Part shown: positions 8,064-15,152 of the stretch, piece after piece | Layout of the letters: each line of letters starts with the position of its first letter | How positions within the stretch are numbered: the stretch's first letter is position 1 | Source of the DNA: Bordetella parapertussis | Lineage (GTDB): Bacteria; Pseudomonadota; Gammaproteobacteria; Burkholderiales; Burkholderiaceae_C | Length of the DNA stretch: 21,654 nucleotides | Direction of reading: 5' to 3' | Assembly: GCA_945870575.1 (NCBI GenBank) | Contig: CAMBSK010000035.1 | Location: 1 to 21,654, forward strand | The notes under the pieces: generated by a model | What the model saw: the letters and a program-made list of their open reading frames with translations, nothing else | Told to the model about the DNA's origin: nothing | Database searches by the model: none | Program-made: the position numbers and the translations under genes

Positions 8064-10205
8064 TCAGGCTTGCTGAATAGCTTTACCGGTGATAGGCAGT
8101 GTGCGAACACGCTTGCCCGTCAGTTTGGCAACAGCGTTAGCCAAAGCAGGCACGATGGCCGCTGTGACGGGTTCGCCGATACCACCAGGCTTCTCAGAGC
8201 TCTTGACCAACACAATATCAATCAGCGGTGCTTCGTTGGTACGAACCATCGGGTAAGTATTGAAGTTGGTCTGCTGAACGCGTCCGTTTGCCAGCGTGAT
8301 GGAATGCTTGAGCGTGGTGCCCATGCCCATGATGATGCTGGATTGGATTTGCTGGTCAACGATTTCAGGGTTAACGATCATGCCCATGTCGGCTGCCACA
8401 GTAGTTTTCACCACTTTGACTTCGCCATCGGCACCGATACTGACTTCAGCGACAACGGCAACGTAGGTGTCATAACCTTCCATGATGGATACACCGAATG
8501 CATTGCCTTTGCCTGCGCCTTTTTTGTAGCCGGCTTTTTCAGTAGCAAGTTTCAGGACGTTCTGGAAACGTGTTTTGCCTTCCAACATGGCCATGCGGTA
8601 TTCCACAGGGTCTTTACCTGCAGCCAGCGCCATTTCGTCAACAAAGCTTTCGTTAGCAAAAACGTTCATGTTGTGGCTCACACCGCGCCAGTAACCGACA
8701 CGCAAACCGGCATCATGGATGACCAGGTCGTGCTGGGTATTGGCAATGTTGTAAGGCGCAACAGCTGCTTCAACCATGAAAGGATCCATGGTGTCTTTCG
8801 GCAGGCCGAAAGCGCGCTGTGTGATGGACTGTGAAGTCAGCTTGAAGTGCAAGCCGACAGGCATGCCATTGGAATCCAAACCAGCATTGATCTGGTTGAA
8901 GCCGATGGGACGGTAGAAGTCATGGGTCATGTCATCTTCGCGTGACCAGACCAATTTCACCGGCAGCTTGACTGCTTTAGAAATCAGTGCAGCCTGAACC
9001 GGGAAGTCCAGTTCAATACGACGACCGAAACCGCCGCCCAGGAAGGTGGTTTGCACTTGCACATCTTCAGGCTTGATACCCAGTGCAGCAGCAACACCGC
9101 CTTGAACGCCTTGTTGGAACTGGGTAGGTCCGATCAAAAGCGCTTTACCGCCAGTGACGTGAGCCGTGAAGTTCATGGGTTCCATGGGTGAGTGAGACTG
9201 CAGGGGTGTGATGTAAGTGGCAGACAATTTCTTGGCTGAACCACCGATTGCACCCAATGCATCGCCTTTGGCAGGCTGTATAGGCAGCACTTTACCGGTA
9301 GAAGAAGCTTGTCTGTGGGTTTCGATCATGCCGTCGGATGACAGGTTTGCACCAGCGCCGAAGTCCCAATCGATTTTCAGAGCGCGACGTGCTTTGACTG
9401 CACCCCAGTAGGAATTGGCAACAACAGCCACGCCATCAGGGATTTCAATCACGTCAACTACGCCAGGCATGGCTTTGGCTGCCGTGCTGTCAACGCGAAC
9501 AACCTTGCCGCCGATGACAGGTGACTGCTCCAGACTGGCGTAAACCATGCCGGGCAGACGAACGTCAATACCGAATTCAGCGGTGCCGTTGACTTTTGCA
9601 GGAGCATCAGTACGGGCAATGCGCTTGCCGACTACACGGAAGTCTTTAGGCGCTTTGATGCTTGGCTTTTCTGGCACAGGCTGCTTGGAAGCGGCTTCAG
9701 CCATTTGGCCGTAAGTGGCTTTTTTGCCGCCAGGGCCGGTCAACATACCGTTTTCAGCTTTGACTGCACTGGCGGGGACACCCCATTCAGCGGCAGCACC
9801 GGCAACCAGCATTTCACGAACTTGTGCGCCGGCTATACGGAGCTTTTCCCAGCCATCGCGAACGGAGGTAGAACCACCGGTGATCATGGCGCCGAGCAAA
9901 GCGTTGACATACACGGCTCCGGGAGGGGCAGCGGAAATGACAACCTTGTTCACGTCAACATTCAACTCTTCAGCGATCAACATTGGCATGGAGGTGTAAA
10001 CACCTTGGCCCATTTCTGAACGTGCTGACAGAAGCGTGATGGAGTTGTCGTCAGCAATGTGCACCCAAGCGTTAGGTGTGTGCAATGTGCCGGCAGCGAT
10101 AGATTTGGAGACGGTACTTGGCAGAACCACACCCATCATCAGGCCGGAGGTGGCGATGCTGGTGGTTTTGATGAAGTCGCGGCGATTTGTTTCTGTGCTT
10201 ATCAT
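8064..10205 (-). CDS. iorB: Molybdenum hydroxylase large subunit, isoquinoline 1-oxidoreductase beta / aldehyde dehydrogenase type, Tat-exported
   Basis: Large subunit of the xanthine oxidase superfamily, 713 residues, binding a molybdopterin cofactor. The N-terminus has a twin-arginine signal (RRDFIK at 8-13, then a mild hydrophobic stretch and ANA-like SIAAG), so the folded enzyme should be exported. Cofactor motifs include SARSEMGQGVYTSMPMLIAE, TTFLGGGFGRR and YWRGVSHNMNVFANESF. GIGEP near the C-terminus supplies the catalytic glutamate, E678. The whole is the IorB-like arrangement with no FAD domain. Such enzymes hydroxylate N-heteroaromatics or oxidise aldehydes in the periplasm; the actual substrate is unknown. 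The 2Fe-2S subunit is encoded 18 bases upstream. No cytochrome c or XdhC-type maturation gene is adjacent. The gene symbol is by family, not by proven function. Confidence 0.9.
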   Translation of the reverse strand: MISTETNRRDFIKTTSIATSGLMMGVVLPSTVSKSIAAGTLHTPNAWVHIADDNSITLLSARSEMGQGVYTSMPMLIAEELNVDVNKVVISAAPPGAVYVNALLGAMITGGSTSVRDGWEKLRIAGAQVREMLVAGAAAEWGVPASAVKAENGMLTGPGGKKATYGQMAEAASKQPVPEKPSIKAPKDFRVVGKRIARTDAPAKVNGTAEFGIDVRLPGMVYASLEQSPVIGGKVVRVDSTAAKAMPGVVDVIEIPDGVAVVANSYWGAVKARRALKIDWDFGAGANLSSDGMIETHRQASSTGKVLPIQPAKGDALGAIGGSAKKLSATYITPLQSHSPMEPMNFTAHVTGGKALLIGPTQFQQGVQGGVAAALGIKPEDVQVQTTFLGGGFGRRIELDFPVQAALISKAVKLPVKLVWSREDDMTHDFYRPIGFNQINAGLDSNGMPVGLHFKLTSQSITQRAFGLPKDTMDPFMVEAAVAPYNIANTQHDLVIHDAGLRVGYWRGVSHNMNVFANESFVDEMALAAGKDPVEYRMAMLEGKTRFQNVLKLATEKAGYKKGAGKGNAFGVSIMEGYDTYVAVVAEVSIGADGEVKVVKTTVAADMGMIVNPEIVDQQIQSSIIMGMGTTLKHSITLANGRVQQTNFNTYPMVRTNEAPLIDIVLVKSSEKPGGIGEPVTAAIVPALANAVAKLTGKRVRTLPITGKAIQQA

Positions 10206-10223
10206 GATGTATTTCCTTTGAAA

Positions 10224-10682
10224 TTAAGCAGCGCGCAACTGGGATGCTGCGTCTTTAACGGCAGCACGGATACGTGTGTAGGTACCACAACGACAAACGT
10301 TACCAGCCATGGCTGCGTCGATGTCTGCATCTGAAGGGTTTTTGTTTTTGCTCAGCAGTGCAGCAGCGCTCATCAACTGGCCGGACTGGCAGTAGCCGCA
10401 CTGAGGAACCTGATGCTTGACCCAGGCTTTTTGCAAAGCGTGTGTGCCGCCGAGGCCTTCGATGGTGGCAACGTTGGAGCCAGCAATATTGCCGACTTGG
10501 GTTTGACATGAACGAACAGCTTCACCGTTCACATGCACGGTACAGGAGCCGCACAGGGCAGCGCCGCAACCGAATTTAGTGCCGGTCAGGCCGAGTTCAT
10601 CACGGATGACCCAAAGCAGAGGCGTGTCAGCCTCGGAGTTGGACGAAACGGTTTTACCGTTAACTTTGAATTGAAGGCTCAT
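10224..10682 (-). CDS. iorA: Molybdenum hydroxylase small subunit, two [2Fe-2S] clusters
   Basis: 152 residues, the same size as described IorA proteins. The N-terminal plant-ferredoxin fold holds C39, C44, C47 and C59 ([18 protein letters not shown]). The C-terminal helical domain holds the second cluster through C95, C98, C130 and C132 ([18 protein letters not shown]). It passes electrons from the molybdenum site to an external acceptor. It has no signal of its own, so it should be carried across the membrane bound to the Tat-targeted large subunit. AAGGAAG five bases before the ATG is a strong Shine-Dalgarno. It is the first gene of the pair; a plausible promoter is GCTTGC (10738-10743), 16 bases, TATAAC (10716-10721) on the minus strand, with a CCCTAGGG palindrome directly upstream. 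Confidence 0.93.
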   Translation of the reverse strand: MSLQFKVNGKTVSSNSEADTPLLWVIRDELGLTGTKFGCGAALCGSCTVHVNGEAVRSCQTQVGNIAGSNVATIEGLGGTHALQKAWVKHQVPQCGYCQSGQLMSAAALLSKNKNPSDADIDAAMAGNVCRCGTYTRIRAAVKDAASQLRAA

Positions 10683-10744
10683 AAATACTTCCTTGATTGA
10701 GGGATGCGGAACGTAGTTATATTAGTGATTATTCATCGCAAGCA

Positions 10745-10760
10745 CCCTAGGGAAAGCCCT
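10745..10760. promoter_or_regulatory. CCCTAGGG palindrome next to the iorA -35 region
   Basis: CCCTAGGG at 10745-10752 is a perfect 8-base palindrome, and its right half again pairs with CCCT at 10757-10760 (AGGG, AAAG, CCCT). It lies one base upstream of the candidate -35 of iorA, a usual place for an activator site. Binding by the neighbouring response regulator is a guess. Confidence 0.45.
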
Positions 10761-10966
10761 TGCTTTAGCCTTCAAATTCTCGTTTTGCAACAATTTGAAC
10801 GAATAGAAGGCAATACCCTGTTCTAGCTCGGGGAAATTGCAAGCAACCATGACTAGATTTGTAAAAAACCTGCCCGATTTCAAAAACGCAAAAACCCAGC
10901 ATAAGCCTTGACCCGAGCTTGGCTTTTGGCGAACGAAACGGTCTTTAACTGAACTCTTTACTATTT

Positions 10967-10986
10967 TGGCATTTAAAAAAATGCCA
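10967..10986. promoter_or_regulatory. Perfect inverted repeat with 8-base arms
   Basis: TGGCATTT and AAATGCCA are separated by AAAA. It lies midway between iorA and the response regulator. It could be an operator or a weak hairpin; there is no run of T that would make it a good terminator. Confidence 0.5.
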
Positions 10987-11070
10987 TGAACTCCAAGGAT
11001 AAGATTTAGGCAGTTAGCCAGAGAGGAAATTCCCGATCTACGCGCAATCCAATGACCTGGCTGATTTTCT

Positions 11071-11101
11071 ATGACAGTTTTCCCCTAAGCTCTATGCTTA
11101 G
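11071..11101 (+). promoter_or_regulatory. Candidate response-regulator promoter overlapped by an inverted repeat
   Basis: ATGACA at 11071-11076, a 16-base spacer and TATGCT at 11093-11098 make a plausible sigma-70 promoter with a leader of about 50 bases. CTAAGC (11085-11090) and GCTTAG (11096-11101) form an inverted repeat around TCTAT and cover the -10, as expected for a repressor or autoregulation site. A second repeat, TTGACGGGTCAA, follows at 11111-11122. Confidence 0.4.
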
Positions 11102-11156
11102 ACACCGAGATTGACGGGTCAAAAAATTCATTGGTTTTATTAAAAGGTTGAAGCCC

Positions 11157-11795
11157 ATGGTCAGTGTTTTGATCGTTGATGATCACGCCATCGTGCGCCA
11201 AGGCTATGTGCGTTTGATATCTTCAGACCCGCTTCTCAGCGTATGCGGCGAGGCAGAGTCCGCTGAAGAAGGTTATTCGCTTTTTAATGGCTCAACCCCG
11301 GATGTGGTGATCACCGATTTGGCCATGAAAGGCTTGTCCGGCATGTCGCTGTTACAAAAAATCCTGAGCCGCGACAAACACGCCAAAGTCATTATTTGCA
11401 GCATGTACGACGACTCGTCATTGATTTCCACCGCTTTGAATAACGGTGCCCGGGGCTTTATCAGCAAATCCTCAGACCCGGTGCATGTTGTGAAGGCGAT
11501 ACATGCCGTACACGCGGGCAGTATTTACCTGAGCGAGGATTTGCAGTCCAGGCAACACGATCATGCGTTCAGCAAAGAATCTGAGGCTATCAAACACCTA
11601 ACGTCCAAAGAATTTGAAGTTTTCAAAATGCTAGCTGAAGGTAAATCCATACCTGAATGCGCAAAAATCCTTAGTTTGTCAGAGAAAACCGTCAACAACT
11701 ACCAGACAGCAATACGCACCAAGCTGAAAGTTGAAACACCTGCGGCACTGGTCCATCTTGCTCAGCGCAACGGTGTCATCAAATCCTTCAAATAA
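11157..11795 (+). CDS. NarL/FixJ-family response regulator
   Basis: Two-domain DNA-binding response regulator, 212 residues from the chosen ATG. The receiver domain begins VSVLIVDDHAIVRQGY with the acidic pair, has the phosphoacceptor Asp54 in VVITDLAMKGLSG, and the conserved Lys104 in GFISKSS. The C-terminal LuxR-type helix-turn-helix spans about residues 148-200 (LTSKEFEVFKMLAEGKSIPE, then LSLSEKTVNNYQTAIRTKL). AAGG at 11144-11147 sits nine bases from the ATG at 11157 but touches the alternative TTG at 11148, so I reject the TTG. Its 3' end overlaps by eight bases the convergent histidine kinase, which is of the class that normally pairs with NarL-type regulators. It is divergent from the molybdenum hydroxylase genes, which are the obvious candidate targets. 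The signal is unknown. Confidence 0.92.
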   Translation: MVSVLIVDDHAIVRQGYVRLISSDPLLSVCGEAESAEEGYSLFNGSTPDVVITDLAMKGLSGMSLLQKILSRDKHAKVIICSMYDDSSLISTALNNGARGFISKSSDPVHVVKAIHAVHAGSIYLSEDLQSRQHDHAFSKESEAIKHLTSKEFEVFKMLAEGKSIPECAKILSLSEKTVNNYQTAIRTKLKVETPAALVHLAQRNGVIKSFK

Positions 11796-12723
11796 GTTGA
11801 CCGGTCTTATCAGTATTTATCGGTAATTCAATACTAATCTCAACACCCTGCCCGGGCTCAGTCCGCATATGAAAGCTGCCTTTCAAACTGGCTACTCGCT
11901 CACGCATGCCCAGCAAGCCAAAGCCTTGACTGTTATGTTGGAGAGAAGGCAAACCCCGACCATCATCGCGGATATTCAAAAGCAAATTACCTCGAGTAGA
12001 CATGTGTAAATTCAACAATACCTTTGTCGCCTTGGCATGTCTTGCCACATTGGTCAATGCCTCTTGCACCAGGCGGTATACCGTGACGCACAGGTAATCT
12101 TGCGAGGCATCATCCATTACCTCCTGAATCTCACATTCACAAGCAATGCCAGAACTGTTTTGCCACTGTTGACACAGTGCCAATAACGCCTCACGCAAAC
12201 CCATGCTGTCGAGCGCCATGGGCCGTAGCTGTAACAACATATGCCGGGTCATTTGCGAGACTTGCTGTGCCGCATCGGCAATGCGTTGCGCTGAGAGATG
12301 CACCTCGCGAGGACTGGCTTGATGCGCGGTCAACACCGCCGCTTCAGTGCGAATAGCCGTCACCGTCTGCGCCATTTCGTCGTGCAATTCACGCGCCAGC
12401 GCACGTCTTTCGTCCTCCTGTGCGGTGAACAATCGTTGCGCCAGATAACTGTTGTGCCGCAGCAATTCCTGCACTTGTTGCTCAGAGCGTATGCGTTCAG
12501 CGACTTCTTGCCTGGCCTCCATGCTGCGACGCCATGAATACCAGGTCATGCCCAAAAATAAAACAATCAATAAAAAAGGTAATTCATCGATTTGATCGGG
12601 TTCATGAATACGACTGTACGCAGCAATTTGCTCTGACAATTCCCAACGCGTAGCCAGTGTCCAGAAAATCAGGGCCACAGTCATTACATACAGCGAATCA
12701 GTCCAGGCTTTTTTGATTTTCAT
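11788..12723 (-). CDS. HisKA_3-type sensor histidine kinase (NarX/UhpB-like)
   Basis: Inner-membrane kinase of 311 residues. Two hydrophobic segments (about 10-25 and 49-64) bracket a very small periplasmic loop with no recognisable sensor domain. A short linker helix (about 66-100) leads to the HisKA_3 dimerisation region with H114 in RALARELHDEMAQ. The ATPase domain has the N box around N225 (VQEALTNVARHA), DDGRG at 253-257 and the GFGLLGMRERV box at 267-277. This class phosphorylates NarL-type regulators, and the response regulator gene converges on it with an eight-base overlap, so they are very probably partners. The ATG lies only 12 bases beyond the T-run of the terminator of the BMP gene, and no good Shine-Dalgarno is seen. 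An internal Met14 inside the first membrane segment is an unlikely alternative start. Confidence 0.9.
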   Translation of the reverse strand: MKIKKAWTDSLYVMTVALIFWTLATRWELSEQIAAYSRIHEPDQIDELPFLLIVLFLGMTWYSWRRSMEARQEVAERIRSEQQVQELLRHNSYLAQRLFTAQEDERRALARELHDEMAQTVTAIRTEAAVLTAHQASPREVHLSAQRIADAAQQVSQMTRHMLLQLRPMALDSMGLREALLALCQQWQNSSGIACECEIQEVMDDASQDYLCVTVYRLVQEALTNVARHAKATKVLLNLHMSTRGNLLLNIRDDGRGLPSLQHNSQGFGLLGMRERVASLKGSFHMRTEPGQGVEISIELPINTDKTGQLI

Positions 12724-12735
12724 GCTTGTCTGTCT

Positions 12736-12764
12736 TAAAAAAGGCTGCCCGCAGGCAGCCTTTT
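12736..12764 (-). terminator. Terminator after the BMP lipoprotein gene
   Basis: AAGGCTGCC at 12741-12749 and GGCAGCCTT at 12754-12762 form a nine-base stem with a four-base loop. On the minus strand the stem is followed by six T (12741-12736). It lies about 20 bases after the BMP gene stop and immediately upstream of the histidine kinase ATG. Confidence 0.9.
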
Positions 12765-12783
12765 GGCGAAAGCAGCTAACAAA

Positions 12784-13929
12784 TTATTTTTTGTCGCTGC
12801 CCGGCACTTTTCCTTCTACGCCTTTGACGTAGATATTGAGTCCACCGAGGAACTTGTCGTCACCAACTTCATCTTTCTTCAGCAAGGTTTTGCCGGTGTT
12901 GTCCAGCAACGGGCCTTTCCAAATGACAAAGCTACCGTCTTTCAAGCCGGCTTTGACTTCGTCAACTTTGCTTTTGGTTTCCGCAGGCACATCTTCGGCA
13001 ATAGAGACGATATCGATTGCGCCTTCTTTCACACCCCACCAGACACCGGCACCGCCGGTCCACTTGCCTTCGAGGGCTTCACGCGTAGTCTTGATGTAGT
13101 AGGGCTCCCAGTTGATGATGCTTGAAGCCAGATGGGCTTTGGGGCCGTAAGCGGTCATGTCAGAGTCCCAGCCGAAAGCACGTTTACCTTTGGCTTCTGC
13201 GGTTTTCAGGACAGCTGCTGAATCTGTGTTTTGAAACAGGATGTCGGCTCCGCTGTTGATCAGCGATGTGGCGGCTTCTGTTTCTTTGGGCGGATTGAAC
13301 CATTCATTCACCCACACCACTTTGGTTTTGATTTTGGGGTTGACCGATTGCGCACCCAGCGTGAAGCTGTTGATGTTGCGAACCACTTCCGGAATAGGGA
13401 TGGAAGCGACCACGCCCAGCTTATTGGTCTTGGTCATCTTGCCGGCGATGATGCCGGCCATGTACGCGCCTTCATAGGTGCGGCTGTCGTAGGTGCGCAT
13501 GTTCTCAGCTTGCTTGTAACCGGTGGCATGTTCGAACTTAACGTCTTTACTGTCAGCAGCGACTTTCAACATGGGTTCCATATAGCCGAAGGTAGTGCCG
13601 AAAATCAACTTATTGCCTTGCGACACTAAGTCGCGGAAATTGCGTTCTGCGTCAGCAGATTCAGACACGCTTTCAACAAATGAGGTTTTAACTTTGTCGC
13701 CGAACTCAGCTTCTATAGCCTTGCGGGCATTGTCATGCGCAAATGTCCAGCCGCCGTCGCCTACAGGGCCAATGTAGGCAAATGCAATTTTCAAGGGCTC
13801 GGGCTTGGGGGCTTCAGCCACAGGAGCAGGTTTAGGCTCTTCTTTTTTACCGCAACCGACGATGAGGGCCGCAGCCACCACACCAAGAGCTGCTGCACGA
13901 AGCCAAGTGCGCTTTTGAAAATCGGTCAT
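12784..13929 (-). CDS. BMP-family ABC transporter substrate-binding lipoprotein
   Basis: 381 residues with a lipoprotein signal peptide: basic start, hydrophobic run to about residue 24, and lipobox IVGC with Cys26, followed by a charged and proline-rich tether (GKKEEPKPAPVAEAPKPEP). The body has the BMP/PnrA pattern: IAFAYIGPVGDGGWTFAHD, then ATGY...AYMAGIIAGKMTK, GVVASIPIPEVVRNINSF, GADILFQNTDSAAVL and GWDSDMTAYGP. BMP proteins characterised so far bind nucleosides or purine bases. This, with the deaminase nearby, suggests a purine ligand. AAGGA lies upstream of the ATG. It is separated by 302 bases from its permease genes on the same strand, so it may have its own promoter for higher expression. 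A TTGACT at 14049-14054 (minus) is a possible -35 without a clear -10. It ends in a strong terminator. Confidence 0.93.
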   Translation of the reverse strand: MTDFQKRTWLRAAALGVVAAALIVGCGKKEEPKPAPVAEAPKPEPLKIAFAYIGPVGDGGWTFAHDNARKAIEAEFGDKVKTSFVESVSESADAERNFRDLVSQGNKLIFGTTFGYMEPMLKVAADSKDVKFEHATGYKQAENMRTYDSRTYEGAYMAGIIAGKMTKTNKLGVVASIPIPEVVRNINSFTLGAQSVNPKIKTKVVWVNEWFNPPKETEAATSLINSGADILFQNTDSAAVLKTAEAKGKRAFGWDSDMTAYGPKAHLASSIINWEPYYIKTTREALEGKWTGGAGVWWGVKEGAIDIVSIAEDVPAETKSKVDEVKAGLKDGSFVIWKGPLLDNTGKTLLKKDEVGDDKFLGGLNIYVKGVEGKVPGSDKK

Positions 13930-14231
13930 GTCCCCATCCTTTTTAAATATCGCAAGAGTTGGTCAATAAGCAAAAACCGGATTATGGCCTTGATTTCAGG
14001 GTTTTCCCGTGAATTCGTTTTTTGTTGGTCGCTTGTATGTTTCATCTAAGTCAAGTGCTCACGACATGCCGGTTCGGTCGCCGCTCACTGCCGCTGCGCG
14101 CCAATGCTCGCGTCGGCCCGCCCGCCATGTCGTCATCTGCTCGAAGTTTTTTCACCGACAGCATTTCTGCGGTTAAAGAAACCAAGCTTCAACCAAATAA
14201 ATCACAAAGGCCGACAGAGGGCTTTTAAAAC
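13930..14231. other. 302-base gap inside the transporter gene set
   Basis: No convincing gene on either strand. The part nearest the BMP gene is AT-rich and could hold its promoter (TTGACT at 14049-14054, minus). About 14065-14130 is markedly GC-rich compared with its surroundings. Near 14210-14225 an imperfect repeat (AAAGGCC, GACAGA, GGGCTTT) could act as a weak terminator for the permease message. Confidence 0.6.
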
Positions 14232-15152
14232 TCAAGCTCCCGGATAAAAAGGCTTACCCAAAGACGCCGGCATATTCACCCGTATCCACTGCGGGTTGCG
14301 CGAAATCAAGGCCAGCACCACGATGGTGGCCACATACGGTAACATGCTCAAAAACTGACTTGGCACTTCCACACCCGTGGCCTGCAAATGAAACTGCAGC
14401 ATCGTGACACCGCCGAACAAATAAGCGCCGAGCAAAATGCGCGCAGGCCGCCAAGTGGCAAACGTCGTTAATGCCAACGCAATCCAACCCTTGCCTGCGA
14501 TCATGCCCTCCACCCACAGCGGCGTGTAAATCACAGAAATATAGGCGCCGGCCAAGCCGCACAAAGCACCGCCACAAACCACAGCAGCCAGCCTGATGCG
14601 GCGAACCGGATAGCCCAAGGCGTGTGCAGATTGCGGCGACTCACCGACCGCACGCAGCACCAGACCAGCCCTGTGGCGCTCTAAAAACCAAATCAATGCC
14701 AAGGTGAAACCAATCACCAAATACACCATGGGGTGCTGACGGAACAAGGCCAGACCGACCACCGGAAGATCCGCCAGATAAGGTACTTCGTAGCTGATGC
14801 GCTCAGGCAAACTGGCTTGCACATAGCCGGTTCCGACAAAAGCTGAAAAACCCGCGCCGAACAAACTTAATGCCAAGCCGCTGGCGTATTGGTTGGTGTT
14901 CAGGCCAATCACTAAGACACCAAAAATCAATGCAAGCAATCCACCCGCGCCCATGCCCGCGAGGAAACCCAATAGATCGCTGCCGGTATGCACCACGGCC
15001 GCATAAGCCGCAATAGCGGCACACAACATCATGCCCTCTGCACCCAAATTGACAATGCCTGCTTTTTCGTTGATCAACAAACCCAATGCGGCAATCGCCA
15101 GCACCGTACCCGCACTGAGGGTCGCGGCAAATAACAAGGCATAGGTTTCCAT
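14232..15152 (-). CDS. ABC transporter permease, BMP/branched-chain type (second permease)
   Basis: 306-residue polytopic membrane protein of the BPD_transp_2 family, with about eight to ten hydrophobic segments. It contains the family-typical GLLINEKAGIVNLGAEGMMLCAAIAA near the N-terminus, RAVGESPQSAHALGYPVRRIR (the cytoplasmic coupling segment facing the ATPase) and MIAGKGWIALALTTFATWRP near the C-terminus. It should form a heterodimeric channel with the preceding permease. The ATG at 15152 overlaps the stop of the preceding gene (TGATG), showing translational coupling; a GTG one codon upstream at 15155 would add one residue. No transcription terminator of quality follows before the BMP gene. 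Confidence 0.92.
   Translation of the reverse strand: METYALLFAATLSAGTVLAIAALGLLINEKAGIVNLGAEGMMLCAAIAAYAAVVHTGSDLLGFLAGMGAGGLLALIFGVLVIGLNTNQYASGLALSLFGAGFSAFVGTGYVQASLPERISYEVPYLADLPVVGLALFRQHPMVYLVIGFTLALIWFLERHRAGLVLRAVGESPQSAHALGYPVRRIRLAAVVCGGALCGLAGAYISVIYTPLWVEGMIAGKGWIALALTTFATWRPARILLGAYLFGGVTMLQFHLQATGVEVPSQFLSMLPYVATIVVLALISRNPQWIRVNMPASLGKPFYPGA

Larger units (their letters stand above)
10683..11156. other. Long divergent control region between iorA and the response regulator
   Basis: 474 bases with no convincing gene and lower GC than the flanks. It holds a candidate iorA promoter (minus, 10716-10743) and a candidate response-regulator promoter (plus, 11071-11098), plus several inverted repeats listed separately. 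The middle (about 10790-10960) shows nothing I can interpret. Confidence 0.7.

Noticed and set aside
8070..8834. 254-codon plus-strand frame in the molybdenum hydroxylase region
   Set aside because: Antisense to the large-subunit gene; composition is typical of a shadow frame.
8064..10682. Calling the molybdenum hydroxylase a xanthine dehydrogenase
   Set aside because: There is no FAD subunit and the large subunit has a Tat signal and an IorB-like layout; classical XdhAB is cytoplasmic and FAD-containing.
11111..11140. TTGACG plus TTTTAT as the response-regulator promoter
   Set aside because: Transcription would begin at about the Shine-Dalgarno site, so the leader would lack it; the pair at 11071-11098 fits better.
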